Part shown: one piece after another, positions 19,421-29,936 of the stretch | Numbering within the stretch: the first letter of the stretch is position 1 | Layout: each line of letters opens with the position of its first letter | Origin: an uncultured Pseudomonadota bacterium | GTDB taxonomy: Bacteria; Myxococcota_A; Polyangia; Nannocystales; Nannocystaceae | Length of the DNA: 64,000 nucleotides | Assembly: GCA_913061055.1 (NCBI GenBank) | Contig: CAJXVA010000006.1 | Span: 1 to 64,000, forward strand | Reading direction: 5' to 3' | Position numbers and translations under genes: made by a program | The notes under the pieces: generated by a model | Told to the model about the DNA's origin: nothing | Database searches by the model: none | What the model saw: the letters and a program-made list of their open reading frames with translations, nothing else

Positions 19421-20594
19421 ACGAGAGGCTGCCCAGGGCACGGATCGGCCCGAACCGGTTGGTCTGGTGGACGTAGTTGTACGTCGCCTGCAACCAGGCA
19501 CCGTCGAGCCACTGCAGCCCTGTTTTCGCCGCCAACGCATCCAGGCCGTAGGTTAGCTGAACGCCGCCGGTGTGGGAGCGCCAATCGTCCACCTTCACGT
19601 CGGCGCTGGCACAGCCTTCGGGCGTGTCCCGCGAGCAGCCCACGTCGGTGTCCATGTACTGCATGTCGTCCCGAAAGAAGAAGGACTCGGACTGGGTATA
19701 GAAGCGGTAGCGGAAGCGGATGCGCAGGTTGGTTGTGGCCCGGATATGCACCCGCGGGTCGATCGCGTGGCCCTTCACGCCCCAGTCGTCGGCATAGAAC
19801 CGGTAGCGGGGCTCGAGGGTGATCTTGGCAACGGGCAGGTAGTACCGCAGCGAGCCGAACACCGTGACCCGGTTGCGCTTCAGCGGGTGCTTCTCGAATT
19901 CGATCCCTGGCAGCTGTTCGCCGCGGTAGGGGTTGTCCATCGGCCCCTGGGCGTTGGCGTACTCGACGGTGAGAATCGAAAGCAGGTTGCGGGTCAGAAT
20001 GTGCGAGTAGCCGGCGGACATGTAGTGGGTGCGAAGGAGGTTGGATCCCTCCCCAAAGCCCCCGTCGCGACAGCCCAGCTCCGCGTTGCCTCCACACCAC
20101 GGCAGGCGGCGACCCATCCCGTCGAAGATCCGATAGACGCGATCGAAGTTGAAGGCGTAGGACAGCGAGAGGTTGATCGTACGTTGGCGCAGGTCTCGGC
20201 CGAGGCTGGCGCCAAGGCTGCGAGACTGCCAGTCGGTCTCGGTGGAGTAGCGGAAGAACGTTCCCAGTTGCCAGTCCTCGAGGCGGGAAGCGGCGCTCAC
20301 CGTGGCTTCATGTCGGATCTCGGTGAACGAGAAATCGCCGCCGGTCACCGCGGTTGTGCCGGTGGCGATCGAGGCGGAAGTCACCGCGTCCAGAAGGTAG
20401 GCCGCGCCGAGGGTCAACCGCTCGTCGGGCACGTCGACGGTCATCTTCAGCTCGGGTGAGAGCACCCGGGTCGACTGCTCTCGGTAGTAGTTTCCGCGGA
20501 GCGTGACCCGGTCCTCGGCCTGGGCGTGGGCGGCCGGCAGGAACCAAGCCACGAGCACGAAGGCCCACAGCCAGAGGTTCAGCCGCACCCGCAT
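19404..20594 (-). CDS. DUF3570 outer-membrane protein
   Basis: signal peptide; RGNYYREQSTRVLSPELKMTVDVPDERLTLGAAYLLDAVTSAS resembles DUF3570 N-terminus; barrel-like C-terminus. Confidence 0.8.
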   Translation of the reverse strand: MRVRLNLWLWAFVLVAWFLPAAHAQAEDRVTLRGNYYREQSTRVLSPELKMTVDVPDERLTLGAAYLLDAVTSASIATGTTAVTGGDFSFTEIRHEATVSAASRLEDWQLGTFFRYSTETDWQSRSLGASLGRDLRQRTINLSLSYAFNFDRVYRIFDGMGRRLPWCGGNAELGCRDGGFGEGSNLLRTHYMSAGYSHILTRNLLSILTVEYANAQGPMDNPYRGEQLPGIEFEKHPLKRNRVTVFGSLRYYLPVAKITLEPRYRFYADDWGVKGHAIDPRVHIRATTNLRIRFRYRFYTQSESFFFRDDMQYMDTDVGCSRDTPEGCASADVKVDDWRSHTGGVQLTYGLDALAAKTGLQWLDGAWLQATYNYVHQTNRFGPIRALGSLSYSMPF

Positions 20595-20815
20595 CCGCCC
20601 CCGGCAGCACCGTGCCCGCCCATGCTTCCCTCACGCGCGGCTTCGATGTGGGTGTGGAAGCTCTCCTCGTCCGCGTCGGAGCTCGGCGTCATCTCGGGCT
20701 TGCTGAGGTTGGCCCGCTGGGCGGGCGTGACCGTGACGCATCCCGAAGCGACGAGCAGGGCAGGGGCCGCTGCCACCATGCAGGCAGCGCGACGCAGCAG
20801 GACCGACCGGTTCAT
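20579..20815 (-). CDS. DUF4266 small lipoprotein
   Basis: MNRSVLLRRAACMVAAAPALLVASGCVTVTPAQRANLSKPEM...GGGCGCG; adjacent to DUF3570 gene. Confidence 0.8.
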   Translation of the reverse strand: MNRSVLLRRAACMVAAAPALLVASGCVTVTPAQRANLSKPEMTPSSDADEESFHTHIEAAREGSMGGHGAAGGGCGCG

Positions 20816-20891
20816 GGCCGCAACGCTGCCCGACTCCGCCGGATCGGGCAAGCGCTCCGAGCGGCTTGTTCTCCGGCGGAATTTTGGCATC

Positions 20892-21590
20892 ATGCGCGGC
20901 GGTTTGACGGACGGGGAACAAGCGAGGCAAGTGGTGGTGATCGACGGGCCCGCCGGTGCCGGCAAGTCGACCATCGCGCGTGACCTCGCCCGCGCCCTGG
21001 GATTGAGCATGCTCGACACCGGCGCCATCTACCGCGCGCTGGCGTGGGCGGCCGAGCGTGATGGCATCGCGTGGGACGACGAAGCGGGCCTCGCAACGCT
21101 GTGTCGGTCGCTTCCAATTCGTTTCGAGAACCCTCAGGAGGGTCCTCAGCGGGTGTTCCTGGGCTCTGAGGATGTGAGCGAGGCGATTCGGACCGCCGAG
21201 ATCACGGTCGGTGCCTCACAGGTTTCGGCGCACCCGGCCGTGCGTGCGGAGTTGCTTTCGGTGCAACGGGCGCTGGGCGAGGGGGGTTGTGTCGCCGAGG
21301 GACGGGACATGGGAACGGTGGTGTTTCCCGGCGCGTCCCACAAGTTCTTCGTGACCGCCTCCCCGCTGGTTCGTGCCAGGCGACGCCGCGAGGAGAGGCT
21401 CGCGCGGGGGGACGAAGGCGTCCCGTCGGTCGAGGCGGTGCGGCGCGCACTCGAGGAGCGGGACCTGCGCGACTCGACGCGAGAGGCGGCACCGCTGGCG
21501 CAAGCGCCCGACGCCGTCCGGGTCGACACGTCGAGCATGGAGCCCGAAGCGGTCGTCGACCACCTGCTCTCGCTCATTCAAGCGGGCTAG
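20892..21590 (+). CDS. cmk: cytidylate kinase
   Basis: VVVIDGPAGAGKSTIARDLARALGLSMLDTGAIYRALAWAA; VAEGRDMGTVVFP. Confidence 0.95.
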   Translation: MRGGLTDGEQARQVVVIDGPAGAGKSTIARDLARALGLSMLDTGAIYRALAWAAERDGIAWDDEAGLATLCRSLPIRFENPQEGPQRVFLGSEDVSEAIRTAEITVGASQVSAHPAVRAELLSVQRALGEGGCVAEGRDMGTVVFPGASHKFFVTASPLVRARRRREERLARGDEGVPSVEAVRRALEERDLRDSTREAAPLAQAPDAVRVDTSSMEPEAVVDHLLSLIQAG

Positions 21591-21620
21591 AAGGACCACA
21601 GAAGTGCCCCTGGGCACCAG

Positions 21621-21649
21621 TTGACCGGGGATGCCAAAGCCCCTAGGGT
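21621..21649 (+). promoter_or_regulatory. putative sigma70-type promoter of rpsA
   Basis: TTGACC (21621-21626), 17-nt spacer, TAGGGT (21644-21649). Confidence 0.4.
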
Positions 21650-21664
21650 CCGCCTTCCGCCCGG

Positions 21665-21717
21665 GAGGCACCCGGGTTCGTCCCCAATGGTGGAGACGGA
21701 TCCGCGATGGGTGCCTC
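21665..21717 (+). promoter_or_regulatory. rpsA leader hairpin (9-bp perfect stem)
   Basis: gaggcaccc (21665-21673) / gggtgcctc (21709-21717) located between putative promoter and rpsA start. Confidence 0.45.
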
Positions 21718-21754
21718 AGCTCCTATCCGGGCATCTCGAAAGTCAACCCAAACC

Positions 21755-23584
<1,830 letters not shown>

Positions 23585-23597
23585 GTCTGAACCTCTG

Positions 23598-23655
23598 AAT
23601 CACGCACACGCGTGATTGTGAAAAGCGTCTCGGGGAAACCCGAGGCGCTTTTTTG
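23598..23655 (+). terminator. tandem hairpins downstream of rpsA, second is canonical rho-independent terminator
   Basis: aatcacgc-acac-gcgtgatt followed by aaaagcgtctcggg-gaaa-cccgaggcgcttttttg. Confidence 0.9.
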
Positions 23656-23752
23656 TCGTCGTGCGTGGGTGCCCAGGGCCGTTGACGGTCCACGAGAAGG
23701 TTCGCGGGCCGAAGCGCGTTTCGCTGCAGAGTTGCCGTGGTAGAACCCGCCC

Positions 23753-24271
23753 ATGCCCGATCCGCTCGACGGTGTGCGCGTCATCGAGGGTGACCTCGAT
23801 GCCAAGGGGGCCCGGTTTGCGATCCTCGTGAGCCGGTTCAACAGCTTCATCACGGACCGCCTCTTAGGGGGCGCGGTCGAGACGCTCCGCCGTCTTGGCG
23901 CCAACGCGGCCGACATCACGGTCGTGAAGGTCCCCGGTGCCTGGGAGCTTCCCCAGACCGCCTCTCGCATGCTCGAGACGGACAACTATGACGCTGTCAT
24001 CGCGCTCGGTTGTCTGATGAAGGGCGACACGATTCACTTCGATCTCATCGCGTCCGAGGCGGCCAAAGGGCTCTCGGCGCTCGGGCACAAGACCGGCATC
24101 CCGGTCTTGTTCGGTGTGTTGACCACCAATGATCTCGAGCAAGCGGTCCACCGCGCCGGTGCGAAGTACGGAAACAAAGGCGCCGAGGTGGCGCAGGCTG
24201 CCGTGGAACAGGTCCGTGTCTACGCCGCGTTGGGCAACAAGAGCACAAGCTCTCGTCGCCGGAAGAAGTAG
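23753..24271 (+). CDS. ribH: 6,7-dimethyl-8-ribityllumazine synthase
   Basis: ILVSRFNSFITDRLLGGAVETLRRLGA, VPGAWELPQTASRM, ALGCLMKGDTIHFD, PVLFGVLTTNDLEQA. Confidence 0.96.
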   Translation: MPDPLDGVRVIEGDLDAKGARFAILVSRFNSFITDRLLGGAVETLRRLGANAADITVVKVPGAWELPQTASRMLETDNYDAVIALGCLMKGDTIHFDLIASEAAKGLSALGHKTGIPVLFGVLTTNDLEQAVHRAGAKYGNKGAEVAQAAVEQVRVYAALGNKSTSSRRRKK

Positions 24272-24279
24272 GTCTCCTT

Positions 24280-24783
24280 TTGACCAAGCCCACCTCCAGC
24301 TCTAACCAAGACCGCCAGCCCGACGCTCGTGGTCGCGGACGCGAGTTGGTGCTCGCCGCTTTGTGTCACCTCGAGGATGTGACCGCACAGCAGCGACCCG
24401 ACGCGCTCCAATCACTCCTCGCCAGCCCGCCCACGGGAGACGAAACCGGCGAGACCCGCTTTGCCGAACTCGCTGCGGACCGGCAGGCCCGCAAGTTCGC
24501 CCTGGCCCTGCTCGAGGTCGTGTTCGAAGGATGGGAGACCATCGATGAGGACATCCGAGCCGCGTCGAAGCGGTGGAGGCTCGAGCGGATGGACCGCGTC
24601 GACCGGAATGCGTTGCGCATCGGCGCGGCTGAACTTCGCGGCCGGCCAGACACTCCGCGTGGGGTGATCTTGTCCGAAGCGGTTCGGCTCGCCTCCACCT
24701 ACGGCAATGAGCGCAGCGCCGGGTTCGTCAACGGGCTGACGGCCTCGCTCGCCGACGCGTTGCGGCCAGGAGTCTCGCGCTAA
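24280..24783 (+). CDS. nusB: transcription antitermination factor NusB
   Basis: ELVLAALCHLEDV..., WRLERMDRVDRNALRIGAAEL, VILSEAVRLASTYGNERSAGFVNGLTASL. Confidence 0.92.
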   Translation: MTKPTSSSNQDRQPDARGRGRELVLAALCHLEDVTAQQRPDALQSLLASPPTGDETGETRFAELAADRQARKFALALLEVVFEGWETIDEDIRAASKRWRLERMDRVDRNALRIGAAELRGRPDTPRGVILSEAVRLASTYGNERSAGFVNGLTASLADALRPGVSR

Positions 24784-25412
24784 TGACGCAGTCGCCCCGC
24801 GGCCGGTCGCTCGCCCGGAATCGGGTGCAGCTCCGCCTCGAGGCGCTGGAGCGCGACGTGCTCGATGGGCTGCCCGACCCGGAGGGCGCGCAGCGGGTCC
24901 GGGGTGATGTGGCGGTCATCCCGTGGTTTGCCGACGAGCGACCGTTCCAAGGTTTGCTTGGCCTGCTCGACTGGCGGCGCGACGGGTCGCTCTCGGCGCT
25001 CGCTCGACGGGGCGTGGCGCATGGGACCTGGAAGGAGCCTGTGCTGCTGCCCGCTGGTGCTGGGTTGCCCGTCGAACGGATCGTTCTGCTGGGATGTGGG
25101 GACCGAGAGCGTTTCGACGCCGAGGCCGCGGCGAGCATCGGTGCTCAGGCGGCGAGCGTGGCGATGGACCTCCGGCCGCGCAGTGTGCTCATCGGGATGC
25201 CGACGGGTTGTGCGGAACGAGACGTGCTCGAGTCGCTTTTCCTCGGCCTTGTACGAGGAATTGAGGACAGCGCAGAGGAGGAGCCCGAGGCGGTGTTGAC
25301 CACACCGACCCACCCTTGGTGGGTCGTGGTCGAAGAGCGTCACATCGCCCGGCTTCGGCGCCTGCTCGATGGACCGCTTCGGGCCGCTGCTCAGACGACC
25401 TCCTCTTCCTGA
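24783..25412 (+). CDS. stand-alone protein resembling the N-terminal domain of M17 leucyl aminopeptidase
   Basis: GLLGLLDWRRDGSLSALARRGVAHGTWKEPVLLPAGAGLPVERIVLLGCGDRERFD; no catalytic M17 domain follows. Confidence 0.6.
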   Translation: MTQSPRGRSLARNRVQLRLEALERDVLDGLPDPEGAQRVRGDVAVIPWFADERPFQGLLGLLDWRRDGSLSALARRGVAHGTWKEPVLLPAGAGLPVERIVLLGCGDRERFDAEAAASIGAQAASVAMDLRPRSVLIGMPTGCAERDVLESLFLGLVRGIEDSAEEEPEAVLTTPTHPWWVVVEERHIARLRRLLDGPLRAAAQTTSSS

Positions 25413-25448
25413 ACAGTCTCAGCTCGGGCCGGCCCGCGCGTGCGCGGC

Positions 25449-25457
25449 TGGTATACT
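25449..25457 (+). promoter_or_regulatory. putative extended -10 promoter (TGG-TATACT) 8 nt upstream of start codon
   Basis: tggtatactcgccggcgATG. Confidence 0.45.
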
Positions 25458-25465
25458 CGCCGGCG

Positions 25466-25840
25466 ATGGCGCAGCCCGTGCTCCTAGTGGAGGACTCCCG
25501 CGCGGTCCGGTCGTTCGTCAGCTCGATTCTCGAGTCGGCAGGCGACTACGACGTGCACGAGGTCGAGAACGGATTCGAGGCGTTGCGGGCTCTTCCGCGC
25601 ACCGACTTCGCGCTGATCGTCACGGACGTCAACATGCCCGACGTCAACGGGATCGAGCTGACCCGCTTCGTTCGCGGACAGGCCAAGTTCGCCGACATCC
25701 CGGTGCTCGTCATCAGCACCGACGCGTCGCACCCCGACACCAAGCGAGCCTTGGAGGCCGGCGCGAATGCGTTCCTGGCCAAGCCATTCACGGCCGAGCA
25801 GTTCCTCGAAGCGGTGGCCCGCGTGCGCGGAGGCGAATGA
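25466..25840 (+). CDS. single-domain response regulator (CheY-like)
   Basis: VLLVEDSRAVRSFVSSILE, IVTDVNMPDVNGIELT, AKPFTAEQFLEAV. Confidence 0.92.
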   Translation: MAQPVLLVEDSRAVRSFVSSILESAGDYDVHEVENGFEALRALPRTDFALIVTDVNMPDVNGIELTRFVRGQAKFADIPVLVISTDASHPDTKRALEAGANAFLAKPFTAEQFLEAVARVRGGE

Positions 25841-27978
25841 GCGAACCCCCGAAGCCATCGGCAGAGTTTCTTTCCGAAGCCCAGGAGGTCATCGAGGCCT
25901 TCAGTCGGAACCTGCTGCAACTCGATACGCAACAGCGGACCGGCGAGTTCGATCCGGACCTCCTCAACGCGGCGTTCCGCGCGATCCATTCGCTTAAAGG
26001 TTTGGCGGGGTTGTTCGGTGCAACTCAGATCAGCAGCCTCGCGCACGCGCTGGAGAGCACCCTCGACAGCCTGCGGTTGGGCCGACTTCCGCTGTCGCAG
26101 CCGGCGCTCGACGTGCTCTTCGAGGCCGTCGAGGTGTTTCAAAACATGCTCGCGGTGTTCGGTCTCGAGGAGACCGAGGGCGCGGTCTCAGCGGATCCGC
26201 TGCTGCATCGCATCGCCGCGCTGTCGCCGGACGCTGAGGAAGAGGACGGCGCCGGGGACATCGTTGGTCTCGATCCCGCAATCCTCGGCGTCCTCACAGA
26301 GTACGAAGAACACCGTCTGAGGGAGAACGTTCGCCTGGGACGCCGCCTGTACCGGGTCCATGCGGCTTTCGACCTGCTCGCCATCGATGTCGGCATCGAG
26401 TCCCTCAAGGGAAAGCTCAAGGAGTTCGGCGAGGTCATCACGTATCTGCCCAGCGCCGACGCTGGGTCGGACGACCGGATCGAGTTGGACATCCTGCTCG
26501 GATCCGAGGCGACGCTGGCGGCCATTGGCGCCGGGGTCGCCGAAGACGGGGTGCGGGTGTACGCGCTCGGAGATTCGCCCAGCGACGCCCCCGAAGCGCG
26601 CCCAGGTCCTCCGGTTGTCGAGCCTTCGAACCCGACACCGGTTCCCAGCGTCTCTCTCACCGCCGATGACGGTATCGAGATGGTGGACGCGAGCACGTCG
26701 ATGTCGCTGCGTTCGATCTCGCAGACGGTCCGTGTGGATCTCGAGCGGCTCGATGTCCTCATGAACCTCGTTGGCGAGCTCGCGCTGGTTCAGGCGAACT
26801 TGTCCGGCACGCTCGAGTCGGTACGCGCGTTGGCTCGCTCCGCGGATGTCTCCAGGGAGCTTCAGACGCACCTGCGCACGATGGATCGCAAGCTCTCGCT
26901 GCTTCAGCAGAGCATTCTCGACGTCCGAATGGTCCCCTTGGGACAGGTGTTCGACAAGCTGGCCCGGGTGGTCCGAAAACTGGGTCGTGAGGCGGGAAAG
27001 GACATTCGGCTGGTCATCACCGGGGCGGACACGGAACTCGACAAGTTAATCGTCGAGGAACTCAGCGATCCGCTGATGCACATGATCCGAAACTGCATCG
27101 ACCACGGCATCGAGACGGAGGCCGAGCGAACGAGTCTGGGGAAGGGACCCAGCGGGCACATCGAGCTCCGCGCGTTTCAGAAGGGGAACCGGGTCGTCAT
27201 CGAGGTCGAGGATGACGGCCGGGGCATGGATTGGCGGCTGATTCGGGACAAGGCCGTCGAGCGTGGCGTGGTGGCCGAATCCGAAAGCCGCGAAATGGCG
27301 CGCCAGGAGGTCATCGACCTCATCTTCGTCCCAGGCTTCTCTACGAAAGACGTCGCGACCGAGGTGAGCGGCCGCGGGGTGGGCATGGACGTGGTCAAGA
27401 CGAACATCGCTCGGCTCTCGGGGCTCATCGACGTGGACACGGCGCCGGGCCGCGGCTCGAAATTCTCGATCACGCTGCCGGTCACCCTGGCGATCATCCA
27501 AGCGCTGGTCATCGAGACCGCGCGTCAGACGTTTTGCATCCCGCTCAACTCGGTGCTGGAGTCGATCATGGTCAGTGAGGCCGACATCGAAACCGTGGAG
27601 GGCCATGAGGTTGTCTCTCTGCGAGGCAAGACCCTCCCCATCCTGCATCTGTCGAGAATCTTCGAGCTGCAGACCAACTACCGATACCTGGACCCCGCTC
27701 GGATCTACGTGGTCATCGTCGGGCTGGCCCAGCACCGCGTTGGCATCGTTGTCGACGAACTGCTCGGGCAGCAAGACGTCGTGATCAAACCCCTGGGCAG
27801 AGCGCTACGGGGGGTGCCGGGGATCGCGGGCGCGACCGAACTCGGCGGTGGACGCACGGTGCTCCTGTTGGACGTCTCGGTGTTGGTGGAAGAGGCCCTT
27901 GGCCGCAGCGACGGCGGCCCGACAGACTCGGGGCCGGCAGCCAGCTCCGTCAACGGTTCGGAGGCCGCCCATGCCTGA
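25837..27978 (+). CDS. cheA: chemotaxis histidine kinase CheA
   Basis: Hpt AIHSLKGLAG, dimerization/H-ATPase (MIRNCIDHGIE, DDGRGMDW, GRGVGMDVVKTNI), C-terminal CheW-like domain. Confidence 0.95.
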   Translation: MSEPPKPSAEFLSEAQEVIEAFSRNLLQLDTQQRTGEFDPDLLNAAFRAIHSLKGLAGLFGATQISSLAHALESTLDSLRLGRLPLSQPALDVLFEAVEVFQNMLAVFGLEETEGAVSADPLLHRIAALSPDAEEEDGAGDIVGLDPAILGVLTEYEEHRLRENVRLGRRLYRVHAAFDLLAIDVGIESLKGKLKEFGEVITYLPSADAGSDDRIELDILLGSEATLAAIGAGVAEDGVRVYALGDSPSDAPEARPGPPVVEPSNPTPVPSVSLTADDGIEMVDASTSMSLRSISQTVRVDLERLDVLMNLVGELALVQANLSGTLESVRALARSADVSRELQTHLRTMDRKLSLLQQSILDVRMVPLGQVFDKLARVVRKLGREAGKDIRLVITGADTELDKLIVEELSDPLMHMIRNCIDHGIETEAERTSLGKGPSGHIELRAFQKGNRVVIEVEDDGRGMDWRLIRDKAVERGVVAESESREMARQEVIDLIFVPGFSTKDVATEVSGRGVGMDVVKTNIARLSGLIDVDTAPGRGSKFSITLPVTLAIIQALVIETARQTFCIPLNSVLESIMVSEADIETVEGHEVVSLRGKTLPILHLSRIFELQTNYRYLDPARIYVVIVGLAQHRVGIVVDELLGQQDVVIKPLGRALRGVPGIAGATELGGGRTVLLLDVSVLVEEALGRSDGGPTDSGPAASSVNGSEAAHA

Positions 27979-28549
27979 GCCAAACGAGGATATTTGGGAC
28001 CAGATGGTCCAGGCCGGGGACGCGTTTGCGACCGAGGAAGACTACGAGCACGGGTATGCGCGGGTCGTTCGTGTCGACTTGCAGCAGCACGTCGTCTTTC
28101 GCGTCGGGGACGAGACCTACGGCATCCCGATCGCGCAGATCGGCGAAATCTCCAAGCCGATGTACACGACGCCGGTTCCTCGAACCGCGGACTTCGTGCT
28201 TGGGATTGGGAACGTTCGGGGGGTGGTCATCCCAATCGTCGACCTCGCGACGCGCTTGCGGCTCGGGCAGTGCCACAAGGCTCGCGAGGCGCGTGTCCTC
28301 ATCGTTCGACACGGGGGCGAGCAGACCGGACTGTTGGTCGACGAGGTCATCGGGGTGATGTCGATCGCGCCGGAGAACCTCGAGGAGGCTCCGGGGGCCT
28401 TGGCGGGTGCGCGAGGGGACTTCATTCGAGCGCTTGCGCGTTGGGAGGGCCGAATCATCATCATCCTGGACCTTGGAACCTTGCTCGCACCGGCTGACTT
28501 CTTGGCCCTGGGCGTCCGGCGAGCCTCCGGTCGGGGAGGGCGGTCATGA
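27971..28549 (+). CDS. CheW-like coupling protein (first copy)
   Basis: VVFRVGDETYGIPIAQIGEISKPM...VLGIGNVRGVVIPIVDLATRL. Confidence 0.92.
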   Translation: MPEPNEDIWDQMVQAGDAFATEEDYEHGYARVVRVDLQQHVVFRVGDETYGIPIAQIGEISKPMYTTPVPRTADFVLGIGNVRGVVIPIVDLATRLRLGQCHKAREARVLIVRHGGEQTGLLVDEVIGVMSIAPENLEEAPGALAGARGDFIRALARWEGRIIIILDLGTLLAPADFLALGVRRASGRGGRS

Positions 28550-29235
28550 GCGAGGCAAAGCCGAAGTCCGCCGACCCGGTCATGCTGCGCCGGCTCAGCG
28601 TCGGGCAGTCGATGGCCCGCGACGGTTGGAAGACCACCGAGGAGGTGGATGATGACGTCCTCAAACTCGCCGGTTTCCACGTGGGCGACGATGTCTACGG
28701 CATCGACATCATGCGCATCAAAGAGGTGATTCAGGCGCGACCGTACCCGGTGCGGCCGGTCCCTCATGCGCCGGGAATCGTTGAAGGAGTCATCGCGCTG
28801 CGTGGGGTCGTGATCCCGGTCGTCGATCTACGCAAGCGCTTCGGCGCGTTGGAGGGCGAACGCGATCCCGAGGTCATCCGCCTACGGAAGCTGATCATCG
28901 TCTCCGTCCGTGGTCGTATCGTTGGCCTGCGCGTTGACCAGATCGTAGGCGAGCTTCGGGTGCCGGCGGGCGCGCTTCGGCCTGCCCCCTCGATGCTTCG
29001 ACCCGGCGGACCCGGCGGTCCGGAGTTCTTCTCAGGGGTCTTCCGCAGCGACAAGGAAATGGTGTTCGTGGTCAACCTCGATGCGCTCCTCGACCATCGG
29101 GTGCAGAGCCTTCCAGCGCGTCCGGGTGGCTCCTCCACCGACGGTCGTGTGGCGGACACCTCGGCCGACCGACCTCTCGACCCCTCGGTGGATGCTTCGT
29201 CCGATTCGTGGCCAGGGGAGGACGCCGGGGCGTGA
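28546..29235 (+). CDS. CheW-like coupling protein (second copy)
   Basis: FHVGDDVYGIDIMRIKEVIQARPYPVRPVPHAPGIVEGVIALRGVVIPVVDLRKRF. Confidence 0.92.
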   Translation: MSEAKPKSADPVMLRRLSVGQSMARDGWKTTEEVDDDVLKLAGFHVGDDVYGIDIMRIKEVIQARPYPVRPVPHAPGIVEGVIALRGVVIPVVDLRKRFGALEGERDPEVIRLRKLIIVSVRGRIVGLRVDQIVGELRVPAGALRPAPSMLRPGGPGGPEFFSGVFRSDKEMVFVVNLDALLDHRVQSLPARPGGSSTDGRVADTSADRPLDPSVDASSDSWPGEDAGA

Positions 29236-29936
29236 ATACGGTGCTGTTCGCCCACGAGCGTCCCTCGGTCGCACGCGCCGTGACCCACGTCCTCGAGGCG
29301 CGCGGGTTCGAGGTCGAGGCGGTGCGGGACGGAGATGCCGCATCCGGCGCGCTGCGGGCTCGCCGGTACGCGGCGCTCGTCGTGGATGTGGCGCTCCCGA
29401 AACGGCCCGGCTACGAACTCGTCGAGTTCGCTCGGGCACAGGCTGCTTCGCACGGACGCGGCGCTCAGGTGGTCGTGCTGGTGGCATCGGTGTTTCGCAA
29501 GACCTCCTACAAGCGACGCCCTGCTCGTCTGTACGGCGCCGACGACTACGTGGAACTTCATCACCTCGGGGACATGCTCCCGGAGAAGCTCGCTTGCCAC
29601 CTGCGCATCGACCTGCCCCCGGCGGACACCGCGACGGAGGATGAGGCCACCGAGACATTCTACGAGATCGCCGACGCGCGCATGGATGACCAGTCGTCCG
29701 AGGACTTGGCGTCCCTGATCGTCGCGGATGTTGTTCTTTACAACGGGGACCGCATCGCCGACACGTCGACCGTGGCGGAGGCTCGAGCCGCACTGTCCGA
29801 AGACCTCGAGGTTGCGCGGGACTTGCTCAAACAGGTCTTCGTCGCGCGCGGCGATGATGCCGACGCGGACGCGGCCCTCGAGCGTTCGTTCAGCGCGCTG
29901 ATGCGTACGATGGGGCGACGAGAGGTCCGCGCATGA
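29232..29936 (+). CDS. atypical receiver-domain protein with C-terminal helical region
   Basis: TVLFAHERPSVARAVTHVLEARGFEVEAV...LVVDVALPKRPGYELVEF; N-terminal acidic pair replaced by HE; no output HTH. Confidence 0.75.
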   Translation: MNTVLFAHERPSVARAVTHVLEARGFEVEAVRDGDAASGALRARRYAALVVDVALPKRPGYELVEFARAQAASHGRGAQVVVLVASVFRKTSYKRRPARLYGADDYVELHHLGDMLPEKLACHLRIDLPPADTATEDEATETFYEIADARMDDQSSEDLASLIVADVVLYNGDRIADTSTVAEARAALSEDLEVARDLLKQVFVARGDDADADAALERSFSALMRTMGRREVRA

